Notes: generated from the sequence alone by a model not told the origin. A DNA stretch of 64,000 bases from an uncultured Atopobium sp. (GCA_916715765.1 CAKAPG010000001.1:1-64000); one strand, 5' to 3'; shown: positions 43,802 to 53,260, counted from the first letter of the stretch. Numbers and translations are program-made.

Positions 43802-45226
43802 ATGAGCTATTCCGTTCCCTTTTCTGTGCCTGAGCTGAGCTACGAGCAGTCTTTAAAGGTGCTTCACGATACAAAGAAGTTTGGTATTCAACCCTTGTTG
43901 GAGAGCGTGGAAGACATGCTCAAAGAGGTGGGCAACCCTGATCTCTGCTTTAAGAGTGTCCAGATCGCAGGTACCAACGGCAAAACGTCTACCTCTAGAT
44001 ACACTGCAGCCCTGCTCAAAGGAGAGGGTCTCAAGACCGCCCTGTACACGTCTCCTGAGCTCATCAGCTATACCGAGCGCATGGAGATTAACGGCACGCC
44101 CGTCTCTGAGGCGTCTTTTGCTCACGGCGTTTCAGCTGCTCAGGTAGCGGGGGAGCGCGTCAACGCTCAGCGAGCCGCCTTGGGCGAACGTCCTTATGAC
44201 ATCACCGAGTTTGATCTTTTGACCGTTGCAGCCCTGGTTGTCTTTGCTGAGGAAGAAGTTGACGCCTGTGTGCTTGAGTGCGGTATGGGCGGCAGGTGGG
44301 ACGCAACAAGCGCCACTCAAAACATCACCTCCGTTGCCATCACGGGCGTTGGCCTGGATCACACGCGCATCTTAGGCGATACCCTTGAGGCTATTGCTGG
44401 CGAGAAGGCCGCCATCATCAAACCTGGTCGCACCTGCGTGCTTGGCGTGGGAACGACAACTCCTCAGAGCGTCCAGGACGTATTCTTGTCCCAAGCAGCT
44501 TCTGCGGGCGTTGTTCCAACCCTTCTTGTGGCTGACAAGCCACAAGACGTAGAAGGTGAGGTTTCTGCTGGTCAATCGTCTGACCATCCAGAGCTGCCTC
44601 ACGCACATTTCTTTATTACCAAAAAGCCTAAGAGCATTGGATTCCCGCTGGAGCTTACGGTTGTCACTCCTCGTGCAACCTACGAAGATCTTGCTGCACT
44701 TAAACCAAGCTACCAGGCAGCAAACATTGCTCTGGCAACCTGCTTGGCCGAGGATTTTCTTGGACGTCCGCTTGATGCAGAGAAAGCATTTTTCTCTACA
44801 ACAAGATGTCCTACACCAGGTAGATTCCAGCTGCTTCAGCCAAAGCCTTTAGTCCTTATCGATGCAGCTCATAACCCCCAGTCAATTGAGACGTTCTTAA
44901 CTGCTATTCGCTCAATTGAGCCAGAGATTACTAATCGTCCCATGCTTTTGACTGCTGTTTTTGCAGATAAAGATGTTAAGGGCATCGCAGAACTTCTCGC
45001 CAAAGAGTTCCCTGAGGTAGCGGTAACCCAGACCGATAACGATCGCGCCATGGATGCAGATGAGCTTGCTGAGCTGTACAAAGCCTGCGGCGCTAACGTG
45101 GTAGCTGTGTATAGAAGCGTTCCCGAAGCAGTGGACGCATTGCGCGAGAAGGGCTTTGTAGCATGTGGAACAATTTCACTTGCTGGCGAGGTTGCTGCAC
45201 AATTTAGTGATGCTTTGGTAAAATAA
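43802..45226 (+). CDS. folC: Folylpolyglutamate synthase/dihydrofolate synthase (Mur ligase family)
   Basis: A 474-residue ligase adding glutamate to folates. The ATP loop is VQIAGTNGKTSTSRYTAALL. The Mur-like central domain has ECGMGGRWDATS and ITGVGLDHTRILGDTLEAIAGEKAAIIKPG. The C-terminal ligase domain includes IDAAHNPQSIETFL. It is longer than E. coli FolC, with extra sequence around residues 220-270. ATG 43802 is preferred to 43793 because AAGAGG is then properly spaced. End of the C1/folate run. Confidence 0.92.
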   Translation: MSYSVPFSVPELSYEQSLKVLHDTKKFGIQPLLESVEDMLKEVGNPDLCFKSVQIAGTNGKTSTSRYTAALLKGEGLKTALYTSPELISYTERMEINGTPVSEASFAHGVSAAQVAGERVNAQRAALGERPYDITEFDLLTVAALVVFAEEEVDACVLECGMGGRWDATSATQNITSVAITGVGLDHTRILGDTLEAIAGEKAAIIKPGRTCVLGVGTTTPQSVQDVFLSQAASAGVVPTLLVADKPQDVEGEVSAGQSSDHPELPHAHFFITKKPKSIGFPLELTVVTPRATYEDLAALKPSYQAANIALATCLAEDFLGRPLDAEKAFFSTTRCPTPGRFQLLQPKPLVLIDAAHNPQSIETFLTAIRSIEPEITNRPMLLTAVFADKDVKGIAELLAKEFPEVAVTQTDNDRAMDADELAELYKACGANVVAVYRSVPEAVDALREKGFVACGTISLAGEVAAQFSDALVK

Positions 45227-45312
45227 ATTTATCTGCGACATTACGCTCCATTTTGAGGCGGTTTGTCGTACGATTTAGGAGAGAACAAAAAGCCAGCAGA
45301 AGGGGCTGTCAG

Positions 45313-45744
45313 ATGCAGGAGATTCTTGATCAGATTATTACACCTGAGGTACGTATGGTTATTTACCTCATGGTTATTTGCGTCGTAATGCTTTATATCC
45401 TTTCCATCATCTACGTTATTCGCGATGCTCAGCGTCGTGGCGCAGAACCTTGGTGGATGTGGGCAGTCATTTCTGTTGTTCCTGTTGTTGGTCTGCTTGC
45501 ATACGTTATTCTGCGTCCAAGCAGCTACCTCATTGACCGTGAGGAGCAGGACCTTGATATTGCCCTTCGTGAGCACCAGCTGTCTCACTACGGCATCTGC
45601 CCTAAGTGCTCCGCTCCAATCGACCGCGATTTTATCGTGTGCCCAATCTGCAATACGCAGGTTAGAAACGTTTGCCCAACATGCCATCGTCCACTGAACG
45701 CAGACTGGAAGGTTTGCCCTTACTGCCGTACTCGCATTCAATAA
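45313..45744 (+). CDS. Membrane protein with C-terminal double zinc ribbon
   Basis: A 143-residue protein. Two membrane helices (about 13-37 and 49-67) are separated by a short loop (DAQRRGAEPWWMW) typical of phospholipase_D-nuclease N-terminal-like membrane anchors. The C-terminal half has four CxxC pairs (CPKC, CPIC, CPTC, CPYC) forming two zinc ribbons of the DZANK type. The ATG at 45313 follows GAAGGGG. The function is unknown; the arrangement suggests a membrane-tethered protein-interaction module. Confidence 0.8.
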   Translation: MQEILDQIITPEVRMVIYLMVICVVMLYILSIIYVIRDAQRRGAEPWWMWAVISVVPVVGLLAYVILRPSSYLIDREEQDLDIALREHQLSHYGICPKCSAPIDRDFIVCPICNTQVRNVCPTCHRPLNADWKVCPYCRTRIQ

Positions 45745-45804
45745 CGTTTGGTTTTGTTCTTTATGATGGCAATCTGGTGTTTTACAACAGAGACTATGTA
45801 GGCG

Positions 45805-45832
45805 TCTGCTCCTAAGCTCCTGTGTGAGCAGA
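45805..45832 (+). promoter_or_regulatory. Leader hairpin upstream of thrS
   Basis: TCTGCTC (45805-45811) and GAGCAGA (45826-45832) form a 7-bp stem in the 137-bp thrS leader. A T-box consensus and a terminator T-run are absent. Autogenous control by ThrRS is possible but unproven. Confidence 0.35.
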
Positions 45833-45881
45833 GTAGGCGCCGTGCCTGTTTCTATGAGTAGCTACCTCTGAGGGGTTTTAC

Positions 45882-47648
45882 ATGAAGGTTTTATATAACG
45901 ACGGCCATGTTGGCGAGATTAACGATGCAGCTGAAGAGCTTGAGGTTATTCGCCACGATGCAGCTCACCTGCTTGCTCAGGCTTTGAAGCGTCTATATCC
46001 ACACGCACAGTTTGCCTATGGTCCAGTAACCGAAAACGGTTTCTACTATGACGTTGATCTTGGAGACACTAAGGTTAACGAGGATGATTTCCCAGCTATC
46101 GAAGCTGAGATGAAGAAGATTGTCAAAGAGAACCTCAAGATTGAGACTTTTGAGCTTCCTCGTGATGAGGCTATTGCCTATATGAAGGAGCGCGGCGAGT
46201 CTTACAAGGTTGAACACATTGGCGATCTTGCTCCTGACGCACACATCACCTTCTACAAGCAGGGTGAATATGTTGACATGTGCGTTGGTCCTCACATGCT
46301 CTACACCAAGGGTGTCAAGGCTTTTAAGCTGACCAGCATTTCTGGTGCGTATTGGAAGGCCGATAAGAACAACAAGATGCTCACCAGAATTTATGGTGTT
46401 GCGTTTGGTTCCAAAGATGAGCTTGCTCAGTACCTCAAGATGATTGAAGAGGCTGAGAAGCGCGACCACAGGAAGATTGGTCGCGAGATGGAGCTCTTCA
46501 TGATGTCCGACTTTGGTCCAGGTTCTCCATTCTGGCTTCCAAACGGCATGGCTCTGCGCAATGCTCTGACCGATTACTGGCATGAGATGCAGGCTCGCTT
46601 TGGTTATCAGGAGGTTCAGACTCCACTGATCCTCTCGCGTTCCCTTTGGGAGACTTCTGGTCACTGGGATCACTACAAAGAGAATATGTATACCACCACG
46701 GTAGATGAAGAGGACTTTGCCATTAAGCCTATGAACTGCCCTGGTGCTTGCTTGATTTATAAGTCCAAGCCACGTTCTTATAGGGATCTTCCTATGAAGC
46801 TGGCTGAAGCTGGCCTTGACCACCGTTACGAGATGAAGGGTGCTCTACACGGACTGTTCCGTGTTCGTGAGTTTACTCAAGACGATGCCCACCTCTTTAT
46901 CCGCCCAGATCAGATTACTGAGCAGGTCACGGATGCATCTCATCTCATTACCGCTTACTATGCACAGTTTGGCTTCCCATATCGTGTTGAGCTTTCTACG
47001 CGCCCAGAGGATTCTATGGGTTCTGATGAGGATTGGGAACGCGCTGAGCAGGGTCTGCGTGATGCACTTGAGTCTATGGGTATCGATTACGTAGTTAACG
47101 AGGGCGACGGTGCTTTCTACGGTCCTAAGATTGACTTCCATCTGACCGACTGCCTCGGTCGTTCTTGGCAGTGCGGCACTATCCAGCTTGACTTCCAGCT
47201 TCCTCACAACTTCCAGCTTGAGTACATTGACTCCGACGGCACCAAGAAGCAGCCAATTATGATTCACCGCGCTGGCTTTGGTTCCTTCGAGCGCTTCATT
47301 GGCATTCTGACCGAGAACTATGAAGGCAAGTTCCCTGTCTGGCTGAGCCCATGCCAGGTCAAGGTTCTTCCTGTCTCCGAGAAGTCTCGTCCTTATGCTC
47401 ATGAGGTTGCCGAGAAGCTTGCAGCTGCTGGTATTCGCGTTAAGGTTGACGACCGTGACGAGAAGATTGGCTATAAGATTCGTGAGGCTCGCTCACTTGA
47501 CCGTGTTCCTTACATGCTCATCCTTGGTGAGCAGGAGGTTGAGGCAGGAAACATTTCTGTCCGCGACCGTTCCAACGAGACTCACGTTGCAGAGCTTGAC
47601 GAGTTTATTGCTCAGGTTGTCAAAGAGAATGCGGAGCGCGTTGGTTAA
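45882..47648 (+). CDS. thrS: Threonyl-tRNA synthetase lacking the N-terminal TGS domain
   Basis: A 588-residue class II synthetase. The editing (N2) domain begins almost at once: RHDAAHLLAQALKRLYPHAQ is at residue 24, where E. coli ThrRS has it after a 60-residue TGS domain. HDAAH contains the editing histidines and the catalytic core is complete, with zinc/substrate Cys in KPMNCPGACLIYK. Motif 2 includes GLFRVREFTQDDAHLF, and motif 3 includes HRAGFGSFERFIGIL. The anticodon-binding domain is at the C-terminus. The short form is probably intact and functional. Confidence 0.94.
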   Translation: MKVLYNDGHVGEINDAAEELEVIRHDAAHLLAQALKRLYPHAQFAYGPVTENGFYYDVDLGDTKVNEDDFPAIEAEMKKIVKENLKIETFELPRDEAIAYMKERGESYKVEHIGDLAPDAHITFYKQGEYVDMCVGPHMLYTKGVKAFKLTSISGAYWKADKNNKMLTRIYGVAFGSKDELAQYLKMIEEAEKRDHRKIGREMELFMMSDFGPGSPFWLPNGMALRNALTDYWHEMQARFGYQEVQTPLILSRSLWETSGHWDHYKENMYTTTVDEEDFAIKPMNCPGACLIYKSKPRSYRDLPMKLAEAGLDHRYEMKGALHGLFRVREFTQDDAHLFIRPDQITEQVTDASHLITAYYAQFGFPYRVELSTRPEDSMGSDEDWERAEQGLRDALESMGIDYVVNEGDGAFYGPKIDFHLTDCLGRSWQCGTIQLDFQLPHNFQLEYIDSDGTKKQPIMIHRAGFGSFERFIGILTENYEGKFPVWLSPCQVKVLPVSEKSRPYAHEVAEKLAAAGIRVKVDDRDEKIGYKIREARSLDRVPYMLILGEQEVEAGNISVRDRSNETHVAELDEFIAQVVKENAERVG

Positions 47649-47673
47649 TAGGGTTTCGGACAAAGTGCAGGTT

Positions 47674-48456
47674 ATGGGTGGCACAGCGCAGGATGGCGCA
47701 GGTGGCACGAAGAGTGTCGGCGCAATCGACGGCGTCACGCAAACCGCAACCGACGTTGTCACACAAACTGCAACCGACGTTGTCACGCAAACCGCAACCA
47801 ATGTTGTAGCTGAATACGTAAAAATGACAGGGGCAGGCCGTGCGCGGCTTGTCCCTGTTTCCTATGTAGACGAACTTCTCGCCACACTGGTTTCGGGCGG
47901 TGTAACCGTCGTGGAGCCGCTTGCTGGCGTGCCCGTTGAGGTGTGCGACATCAAAGGCAGAGCTGCGGCAGGGGAGCTGCTTGTGGCGGATGTGCGTACG
48001 ATTGGAGCCGAGTTCAGCCCGGCATGTCGTCTGGGAGCAGAGATCGCAGTAGCCGAGGACGCTCGGGTGCCGGGATATGTTGTCGTGTGCATGCGGAAGT
48101 GCTGCATACCGTGGGTAGCAGAGGCGGTTGAAGCCAAGGCGTGCTCTACAGATGACGTGACGGTTTCTGCTACGGGAGCGGAAAAGCAGACGAGTGCACG
48201 GGTTTCTCGCCACGCGGCGAGCGACGCGGCGCAGGTGGTTGCCGCGTACCTGGCGTGCCATCCGCGCGTCGAGGCGGTGCGCTATCCGGGTCTCAAGACG
48301 GACCCGAGCTTTGCGCGTGCAACATCGCAGCTGGTGGGTGGATTTGGCCCGTACGTGGATTACATGTGGAGAGAATCGCCAGGTGAATGGCATAGATTTA
48401 CAGCAACTGATGAAGACGCCAGAACGCAGATTATAAATTTTGAGAGACTCGGTTAA
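47674..48456 (+). CDS. Degenerate Cys/Met-metabolism PLP-enzyme-like protein, catalytic lysine missing
   Basis: A 260-residue protein starting at about ATG 47674. Residues 18-43 contain a threefold TQTATDVV repeat. Beyond it, segments align in order with the trans-sulfuration PLP family (MetB/MetC/MetY): GELLVADVRTIGAEFSPACR and LGAEIAV correspond to the strand before the PLP lysine, PGYVVVCMRK to the strand after it. AYLACHPRVEAVRYPGL and GGFGPYVDYM match the C-terminal domain. The SATKYLGGH lysine loop is replaced by AEDARV, and the N-terminal cofactor domain is missing. The DNA is distinctly GC-rich. It is either a decaying gene or a repurposed pseudoenzyme. Confidence 0.6.
   Translation: MGGTAQDGAGGTKSVGAIDGVTQTATDVVTQTATDVVTQTATNVVAEYVKMTGAGRARLVPVSYVDELLATLVSGGVTVVEPLAGVPVEVCDIKGRAAAGELLVADVRTIGAEFSPACRLGAEIAVAEDARVPGYVVVCMRKCCIPWVAEAVEAKACSTDDVTVSATGAEKQTSARVSRHAASDAAQVVAAYLACHPRVEAVRYPGLKTDPSFARATSQLVGGFGPYVDYMWRESPGEWHRFTATDEDARTQIINFERLG
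47734..47805 (+). repeat. 24-bp tandem repeat, three units, in frame
   Basis: The unit GTCACGCAAACCGCAACCGA (plus CGTT) starts at 47734, 47758 and 47782 with 2-3 substitutions per unit. It encodes an 8-residue VTQTATDV-type repeat at the N-terminus of the PLP-like protein. Confidence 0.85.
48198..48209 (-). repeat. Dispersed 12-mer CGAGAAACCCGT (exact, minus strand)
   Basis: Inside the degenerate PLP-like gene, preceded by GG on its strand as at 14727. Confidence 0.7.
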
Positions 48457-48480
48457 CGGTAAGCACTTGTTTAGCAGACC

Positions 48481-48490
48481 TTGGTATAAT
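48481..48490 (+). promoter_or_regulatory. Extended -10 promoter of adhE
   Basis: TTGGTATAAT contains a consensus TATAAT (48485-48490) with a TGn extension, 34 bp before ATG 48524. A clear -35 is not seen. AGAAGGGG before the ATG is a strong ribosome site, consistent with high expression. Confidence 0.55.
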
Positions 48491-48523
48491 TTGAATTAAT
48501 GTTCCTAAATAGAAGGGGATTTT

Positions 48524-51142
48524 ATGGCAAAGAAGGCTACTCAAATTGAGGATGTTGATACTTTGCTCAAGCGCCTCGAAGAGATGCGCGAGGCACAGGC
48601 AGAGTTTGCAACATTCACTCAGGAGCAGGTCGATAAGATTTTCTATGAAGCTGCTCTTGCGGCCGAGAAAAATCGTATCCCTCTTGCTCGCATGGCAGTT
48701 GAAGAAACTGGCATGGGTGTAATGGAAGATAAGGTTATCAAGAACCATTACGCAGCAGAGTATATTTACAACAAATACAAGGACATGAAGACTTGTGGTG
48801 TTGTAGAGGATGATCCAGCTGCAGGTTATCGAGTTGTAGCCGAGCCAATGGGTATCGTAGCTGCAGTTATTCCAACCACTAACCCAACTTCTACCGCAAT
48901 CTTTAAGACACTTCTTGCCCTGAAGACAAGAAACGCCATTATCATTTCCCCACACCCACGCGCTAAAGAGTGCACCATTGCTGCCGCTCGTATTGTTCGC
49001 GATGCTGCCGAGAAGGCCGGCTGCCCCAAGGGTATTATCGACTGGGTACCAGCTCCTACCATTGATATGACTGCAGCAGTCATGAGCAACGCTGACATCA
49101 TTTTGGCAACCGGTGGCCCAGGTATGGTTAACGCAGCTTACTCTTCCGGTAAGCCTGCTCTGGGCGTTGGTCCTGGTAACACTCCTGCTATCATCGACGA
49201 TACCGCTGACATTAAGCTTGCAGTTAGCTCCATCATTCACTCCAAGACCTTCGATAACGGTATGATTTGCGCTTCTGAGCAGTCTGTTACTGTTCTTGAT
49301 AGCGTTTATGACCAGGTTAAGAAGGAGTTTGCTGATCGCGGCTGCTACTTCCTGCAGGGTAAAGAGCTCGACGCTGTTCGTAAGACCGTCATTGTCAACG
49401 GTGCTGTTAATGCAGCTATTGTTGGTAAGTCTGCTCACTTCATCGCAAAGACTGCTGGCGTCGACGTCCCAGAGAAGACCAAGGTTCTTATTGGTGAGGT
49501 AACCTCTGTTGAGCCTTCAGAGGAGATGGCTCACGAGAAGCTTTCTCCAGTTCTTGGTATGTATCGTGCAAAGAACTTTGACGAGGCTATTGCTAAGGCT
49601 GAGCGTCTTGTTGCTGATGGCGGCTATGGTCACACCAGTTCTCTTTACGTCAACATTAACGAGAAAGAGAAGATTGCTAAGCACCAGGAGGCAATGAAGA
49701 CCTGCCGCATCCTGATCAATACTCCTTCCTCTCAGGGTGGTATTGGAGACCTTTACAACTTTAAGATGGCTCCATCCCTAACCCTTGGCTGCGGCACCTG
49801 GGGCGGCAACTCCGTCTCCGGCAACGTTGGCCCACAGCACCTGCTTAACTACAAGTCTGTTGCAGAGAGGCAAGAGAATATGCTTTGGCTTCGTGTACCT
49901 GAGAAGGTCTACTTCAAGAGGGGCTGCATGCCTCTTGCTCTCCGTGAGCTTAAAGAGGTCTATAACAAGAAGCGCGTCTTCATTGTCACAGACCAGTTCC
50001 TATACAAGAGTGGTTTCACCAAGACCATCGAGGAGACTCTGGATTCCCTGGGCATCGTCCACTCTTCATTCTGGGATGTTGCTCCAGATCCAACCCTCCA
50101 GTGCGCTCTTGAGGGTGTAGCTCGCATTCGCTCCTTCGAGCCAGACTGCATCATCGCAATCGGCGGCGGTTCTGCTATGGACGCAGGTAAGATTATGTGG
50201 TCCATGTACGAGAACCCAGAGGAGAAGTTTGAGGACATGGCAGCGGACTTCTTGGATATCCGCAAGCGTGTCTACAACTATCCTAAGATGGGCAAAAAGG
50301 CATTCTTCGTTGCTATTCCAACTTCTTCTGGTACTGGTTCCGAGGTAACTCCATTTGCCATCATCACTGATGCTGACAACGGCGTTAAGTACCCACTTGC
50401 AGACTATGAGTTGCTGCCTAACATGGCAATTGTTGATACCGACAACATGATGAGCCAGCCTAAGGGCCTGACCTCTGCTTCTGGTATCGACGTTCTTACT
50501 CACTGCCTCGAGGCATTTGTCTCCATGATGGCATCTGACTACACAGATGGCATGGCTCTTCGCGGCATGAAGCTGGTCTTTGAGTACCTGCCACGTGCTT
50601 ATGACAATCCAAACGATGTCGAGGCACGCGACCACATGGCAAACGCTTCCTGCCTGGGCGGCCTTGCATTTGCTAATGCATTCCTGGGTGTCAACCACTC
50701 CATGGCTCACAAGCTGGGCGCTTTCCACCACATTCCACACGGTTGGGCAAACGCAGTTATCCTTACTCGCGTTATGCGCTACAACGCAGCTGAGCGCCCA
50801 ACAAAGATGGGTACCTTCCCACAGTACGATCACCCACACACTCTTGCACGTTATGCTGAGGCAGGTCGTTTCTGCGGTGTTACCGGTAAGGATGACCGTG
50901 AGGTCTTTGAGAACTTCGTCAAGAAGATTGAGGAGCTCAAGGCATACATCGGTGTCAAGGAGACCATCAAGGATTACGGCGTAGATGAGAAGTACTTCCT
51001 TGATACCCTGGACGAGATGTCTGAGCAGGCATTCGACGACCAGTGCACTGGCGCAAACCCACGCTACCCACTTGTCTCCGAGATTCGCGAGCTCTACCTG
51101 GATGCTTACTACGGTCGCGAGCCAGGCTTCTACGAGGACTAA
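48524..51142 (+). CDS. adhE: Bifunctional acetaldehyde-CoA/alcohol dehydrogenase
   Basis: An 872-residue fusion that reduces acetyl-CoA to ethanol, regenerating NAD+. The N-terminal ALDH domain (about 1-430) has the catalytic Cys in [11 protein letters not shown] linker leads to the iron-dependent alcohol dehydrogenase (about 455-872), with [27 protein letters not shown] and iron ligands in [20 protein letters not shown]. The enzyme forms spirosomes in other bacteria. Codon use is strongly biased, as expected for an abundant fermentative enzyme. It has its own promoter and a strong terminator, so it is monocistronic. Confidence 0.96.
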   Translation: MAKKATQIEDVDTLLKRLEEMREAQAEFATFTQEQVDKIFYEAALAAEKNRIPLARMAVEETGMGVMEDKVIKNHYAAEYIYNKYKDMKTCGVVEDDPAAGYRVVAEPMGIVAAVIPTTNPTSTAIFKTLLALKTRNAIIISPHPRAKECTIAAARIVRDAAEKAGCPKGIIDWVPAPTIDMTAAVMSNADIILATGGPGMVNAAYSSGKPALGVGPGNTPAIIDDTADIKLAVSSIIHSKTFDNGMICASEQSVTVLDSVYDQVKKEFADRGCYFLQGKELDAVRKTVIVNGAVNAAIVGKSAHFIAKTAGVDVPEKTKVLIGEVTSVEPSEEMAHEKLSPVLGMYRAKNFDEAIAKAERLVADGGYGHTSSLYVNINEKEKIAKHQEAMKTCRILINTPSSQGGIGDLYNFKMAPSLTLGCGTWGGNSVSGNVGPQHLLNYKSVAERQENMLWLRVPEKVYFKRGCMPLALRELKEVYNKKRVFIVTDQFLYKSGFTKTIEETLDSLGIVHSSFWDVAPDPTLQCALEGVARIRSFEPDCIIAIGGGSAMDAGKIMWSMYENPEEKFEDMAADFLDIRKRVYNYPKMGKKAFFVAIPTSSGTGSEVTPFAIITDADNGVKYPLADYELLPNMAIVDTDNMMSQPKGLTSASGIDVLTHCLEAFVSMMASDYTDGMALRGMKLVFEYLPRAYDNPNDVEARDHMANASCLGGLAFANAFLGVNHSMAHKLGAFHHIPHGWANAVILTRVMRYNAAERPTKMGTFPQYDHPHTLARYAEAGRFCGVTGKDDREVFENFVKKIEELKAYIGVKETIKDYGVDEKYFLDTLDEMSEQAFDDQCTGANPRYPLVSEIRELYLDAYYGREPGFYED

Positions 51143-51247
51143 TCCTCGCACCCGCGCGCCGCGTCGCTAGCACGTCCGCCTCGGAGCACCCACCGCGAAG
51201 CGCGTCCGCCGCGAGCGTCCACTGCGGAGCGCGTAAAGCACAAAGCA
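51143..51247. repeat. GC-rich degenerate tandem repeats between adhE and its terminator
   Basis: About 100 bp built from imperfect 14-16 bp units such as GCGTCCGCCGCGAGC and GTCCACTGCGGAGC. It is much more GC-rich than adhE or the gene beyond. Similar GC-rich short-repeat DNA occurs in the glycosylase insertion (15108-15240) and around 54595-54720. Confidence 0.6.
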
Positions 51248-51286
51248 AGAGCCGGTTACCTAAACACCAGGTAACCGGCTCTTTTG
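51248..51286 (+). terminator. Rho-independent terminator of adhE
   Basis: A 13-bp perfect stem (51248-51260 with 51270-51282), a 9-base loop and a T-run. Confidence 0.94.
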
Positions 51287-51368
51287 TTAGCTTTCTAAAC
51301 TTTTCGTCTAACTGCTTGATGGGCAAATTTAAATGAATCCATGTTTCCAGATTCACAAAACACATCTA

Positions 51369-51498
51369 TGTCACATAATCTGTCAAAAAAGGCTATACAT
51401 TGCTCCAAAAATGCGTGTTTAGTGCAGAATATCTTCATTTGATGTGCTATTAACATCGAATTTTGCAGATTATCTGACTTTGCTGTGTTGTCACATAG
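51369..51498. repeat. Direct and inverted short repeats in a gene-free spacer
   Basis: TGTCACATA occurs at 51369-51377 and 51490-51498. GTCACATAATCTG (51370-51382) is matched in inverted form by CAGATTATCTGAC (51466-51478) with one mismatch. The spacer (51287-51514) holds no gene. Confidence 0.5.
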
Positions 51499-51514
51499 GG
51501 CATTTTAGGGATAG

Positions 51515-52558
51515 TTAAACTTTATATATTAGTTCATTCATAAATCTGTATATTGAATCAAGTTTATTCATCAGAATGAATTGCTCATGAGAATACTGGC
51601 GCAGCGTCCGCTTGATCCGGTACAGATTGCTGTCTCCCAAGTCTTTTTTAATGCTCAGGAACATATTTTGCATTGCTAGCTGATTCCTGTAGATATCCGC
51701 ATTTACAAAGTACTCTTTAATACTCACCGAGTTCAGTTCATTAGTTCTTTGATTATCTTTTCTTTGCTGGTAGAAGTCATCATGATACGCACCGTTATAT
51801 TCGATAGCCACTAAATTTAATCCAGACAAATTTGACTTAGACATCTTGCCAAAAAGTAAATCCAATCTTCTTTCCTTAGCTTGTAACTCCGGGTTTATCT
51901 GGTCTTTTATTACATACGATTTATTCAACGCAATCGGCATTTGATTGAAACCACCTTCACAATATGGGAGAGCAGATCTAATTGCCATCTTTACTTCCAT
52001 GGGAGAGGCTGCATCAGAAAAGAAAAAGCGCATATTTTTTTGTGTGACATGCAATCCAGGAGAATAAGATTCAAGCGCATTTAATAGAGAGGCAAGCTCT
52101 TCCGCACTTACCAACGGCGTATTAAATTCGCAGAGGTCACCGTTTGGGAGATGACCATAACTAGCCATCATTAAATTCGCAAGCACAATCTGATGAAGAG
52201 GACTTTTATTCCTAGAGAGCAAGCAAACAGCTAGGGGAGGCGCAACACAATAGACATTCTGCCCCAGATCAATAAGGGAGCCTGCCGGCAAAAGACATTT
52301 GAACTGGTGAGATACTCGCTCATCGCAAAATCTTGTTCTTGAATTGTTTCTTAATAGCTCATGGGTAGTTTGCCCTAAGACAATACCATATGTTTTCCTC
52401 AGAAAACAAAGCTTTTCATCGTATATCTCGGTTGAACACGCCGAATACGTCGCGCGCAAATCCCTTGTTGTCCGTTGCAACAAAACATCTTCATTTCCGC
52501 GCGTCTTAAGTTGCGCGCAGATTTGTAGTGCAGTTTCATGCGAGAAAACAATATCCAT
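51515..52558 (-). CDS. Predicted nuclease-like protein of unknown role (DUF559/AbiEi-like layout)
   Basis: A 347-residue cytosolic protein starting behind AAGGAGG. The middle resembles a small winged-helix/linker region. The C-terminal part (about 235-300) has a PD-(D/E)XK-like arrangement: RRLDLLFGKM (Asp), then LNLVAIEYNGAYHDD (Glu-x-Asn/Gly), then QRKDNQRTNELNSV. This is the pattern seen in DUF559/Vsr-like nucleases and in the AbiEi-like proteins common in Coriobacteriia. The lysine normally after the Glu is Asn here. No toxin partner is visible next to it. The assignment rests on motif spacing only. Confidence 0.55.
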   Translation of the reverse strand: MDIVFSHETALQICAQLKTRGNEDVLLQRTTRDLRATYSACSTEIYDEKLCFLRKTYGIVLGQTTHELLRNNSRTRFCDERVSHQFKCLLPAGSLIDLGQNVYCVAPPLAVCLLSRNKSPLHQIVLANLMMASYGHLPNGDLCEFNTPLVSAEELASLLNALESYSPGLHVTQKNMRFFFSDAASPMEVKMAIRSALPYCEGGFNQMPIALNKSYVIKDQINPELQAKERRLDLLFGKMSKSNLSGLNLVAIEYNGAYHDDFYQQRKDNQRTNELNSVSIKEYFVNADIYRNQLAMQNMFLSIKKDLGDSNLYRIKRTLRQYSHEQFILMNKLDSIYRFMNELIYKV

Positions 52559-52658
52559 TCGTTCCTCCTTAAAATGAGAAACGAATATAACAGCAGGATT
52601 TTTCAGTAGTTTGACAGCAGTTTGACAGACTTCCGTTTCTGTTCTGCCAAAACAAGAT

Positions 52659-52692
52659 AAGTCCTCTCATTCCCGCAGGTAAAAGAGGACTT
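52659..52692 (-). terminator. Hairpin downstream of folA
   Basis: AAGTCCTCT (52659-52667) pairs perfectly with AGAGGACTT (52684-52692). It lies between the 3' end of leftward folA and the nuclease-like gene. The T-run is interrupted. Confidence 0.6.
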
Positions 52693-52771
52693 GATAACAA
52701 AGCAAATTAAAGTTCAAATGAAACAGTCTGATCAATCAACACAAAACTTATATGACTAATCAATACACTAG

Positions 52772-53260
52772 CTAGACGTGCTTGTAGGTAACAAACTTGA
52801 AAGCGACGCCTTCCGGAGTCACACCGCCGTCTTCCTCGTTACAAACCTCCCATGCAGGGTCTTCGTCCAGGTTGGGGAAGTACGTATCCGCGTCAACCAC
52901 GGTGTCGTGCTTCGTGACGTACGCGTAAGAGCACTTGTCGAGAAGGGCGCGGTAAATCGAAGCTCCACCAAGAAGCCAGACCTTCTCGGGAGCTTCATCC
53001 TTAACTAAACGAAGCGCTTCCTCAGCTGACGACACAACCTCTATGCCTTCGACCTGGTAATCGGCGTTTCTAGAGATGACGATGTTGCGGCGACCTTTAA
53101 GCGGTCCGCCAGGGAAGCTCTCCAGCGTCTTTCTGCCCATGACAACTGTGCAGCCGCGCGTATGCTCAACAAAGTACTTCATGTCGGCCTTGTTGGGGAT
53201 GAGAAGGTCTCCGTCGCATCCGATGCCCCAATCGCGTGTTACAGAAACAATTGCGTTCAT
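52772..53260 (-). CDS. folA: Dihydrofolate reductase
   Basis: A 162-residue NADPH-dependent reductase that regenerates THF after thymidylate synthesis. Motifs are IVSVTRDWGIGCDGDLLIP, then DMKYFVEHTRGCTVVMGRKTLESFPGGPLKGR, and WLLGGASIYRALL. The usual Asp/Glu catalytic residue lies in the DMKYF helix. GGAGAA precedes ATG 53260. It sits 52 bp downstream of thyA in the same direction, so the two form a dTMP-synthesis pair linked to the C1-folate run 10 kb away. Confidence 0.94.
   Translation of the reverse strand: MNAIVSVTRDWGIGCDGDLLIPNKADMKYFVEHTRGCTVVMGRKTLESFPGGPLKGRRNIVISRNADYQVEGIEVVSSAEEALRLVKDEAPEKVWLLGGASIYRALLDKCSYAYVTKHDTVVDADTYFPNLDEDPAWEVCNEEDGGVTPEGVAFKFVTYKHV

Noticed and set aside
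47734..47805. CRISPR-like array
   Set aside because: Three adjacent 24-bp units with no spacers, in frame within a coding sequence, and no cas genes.
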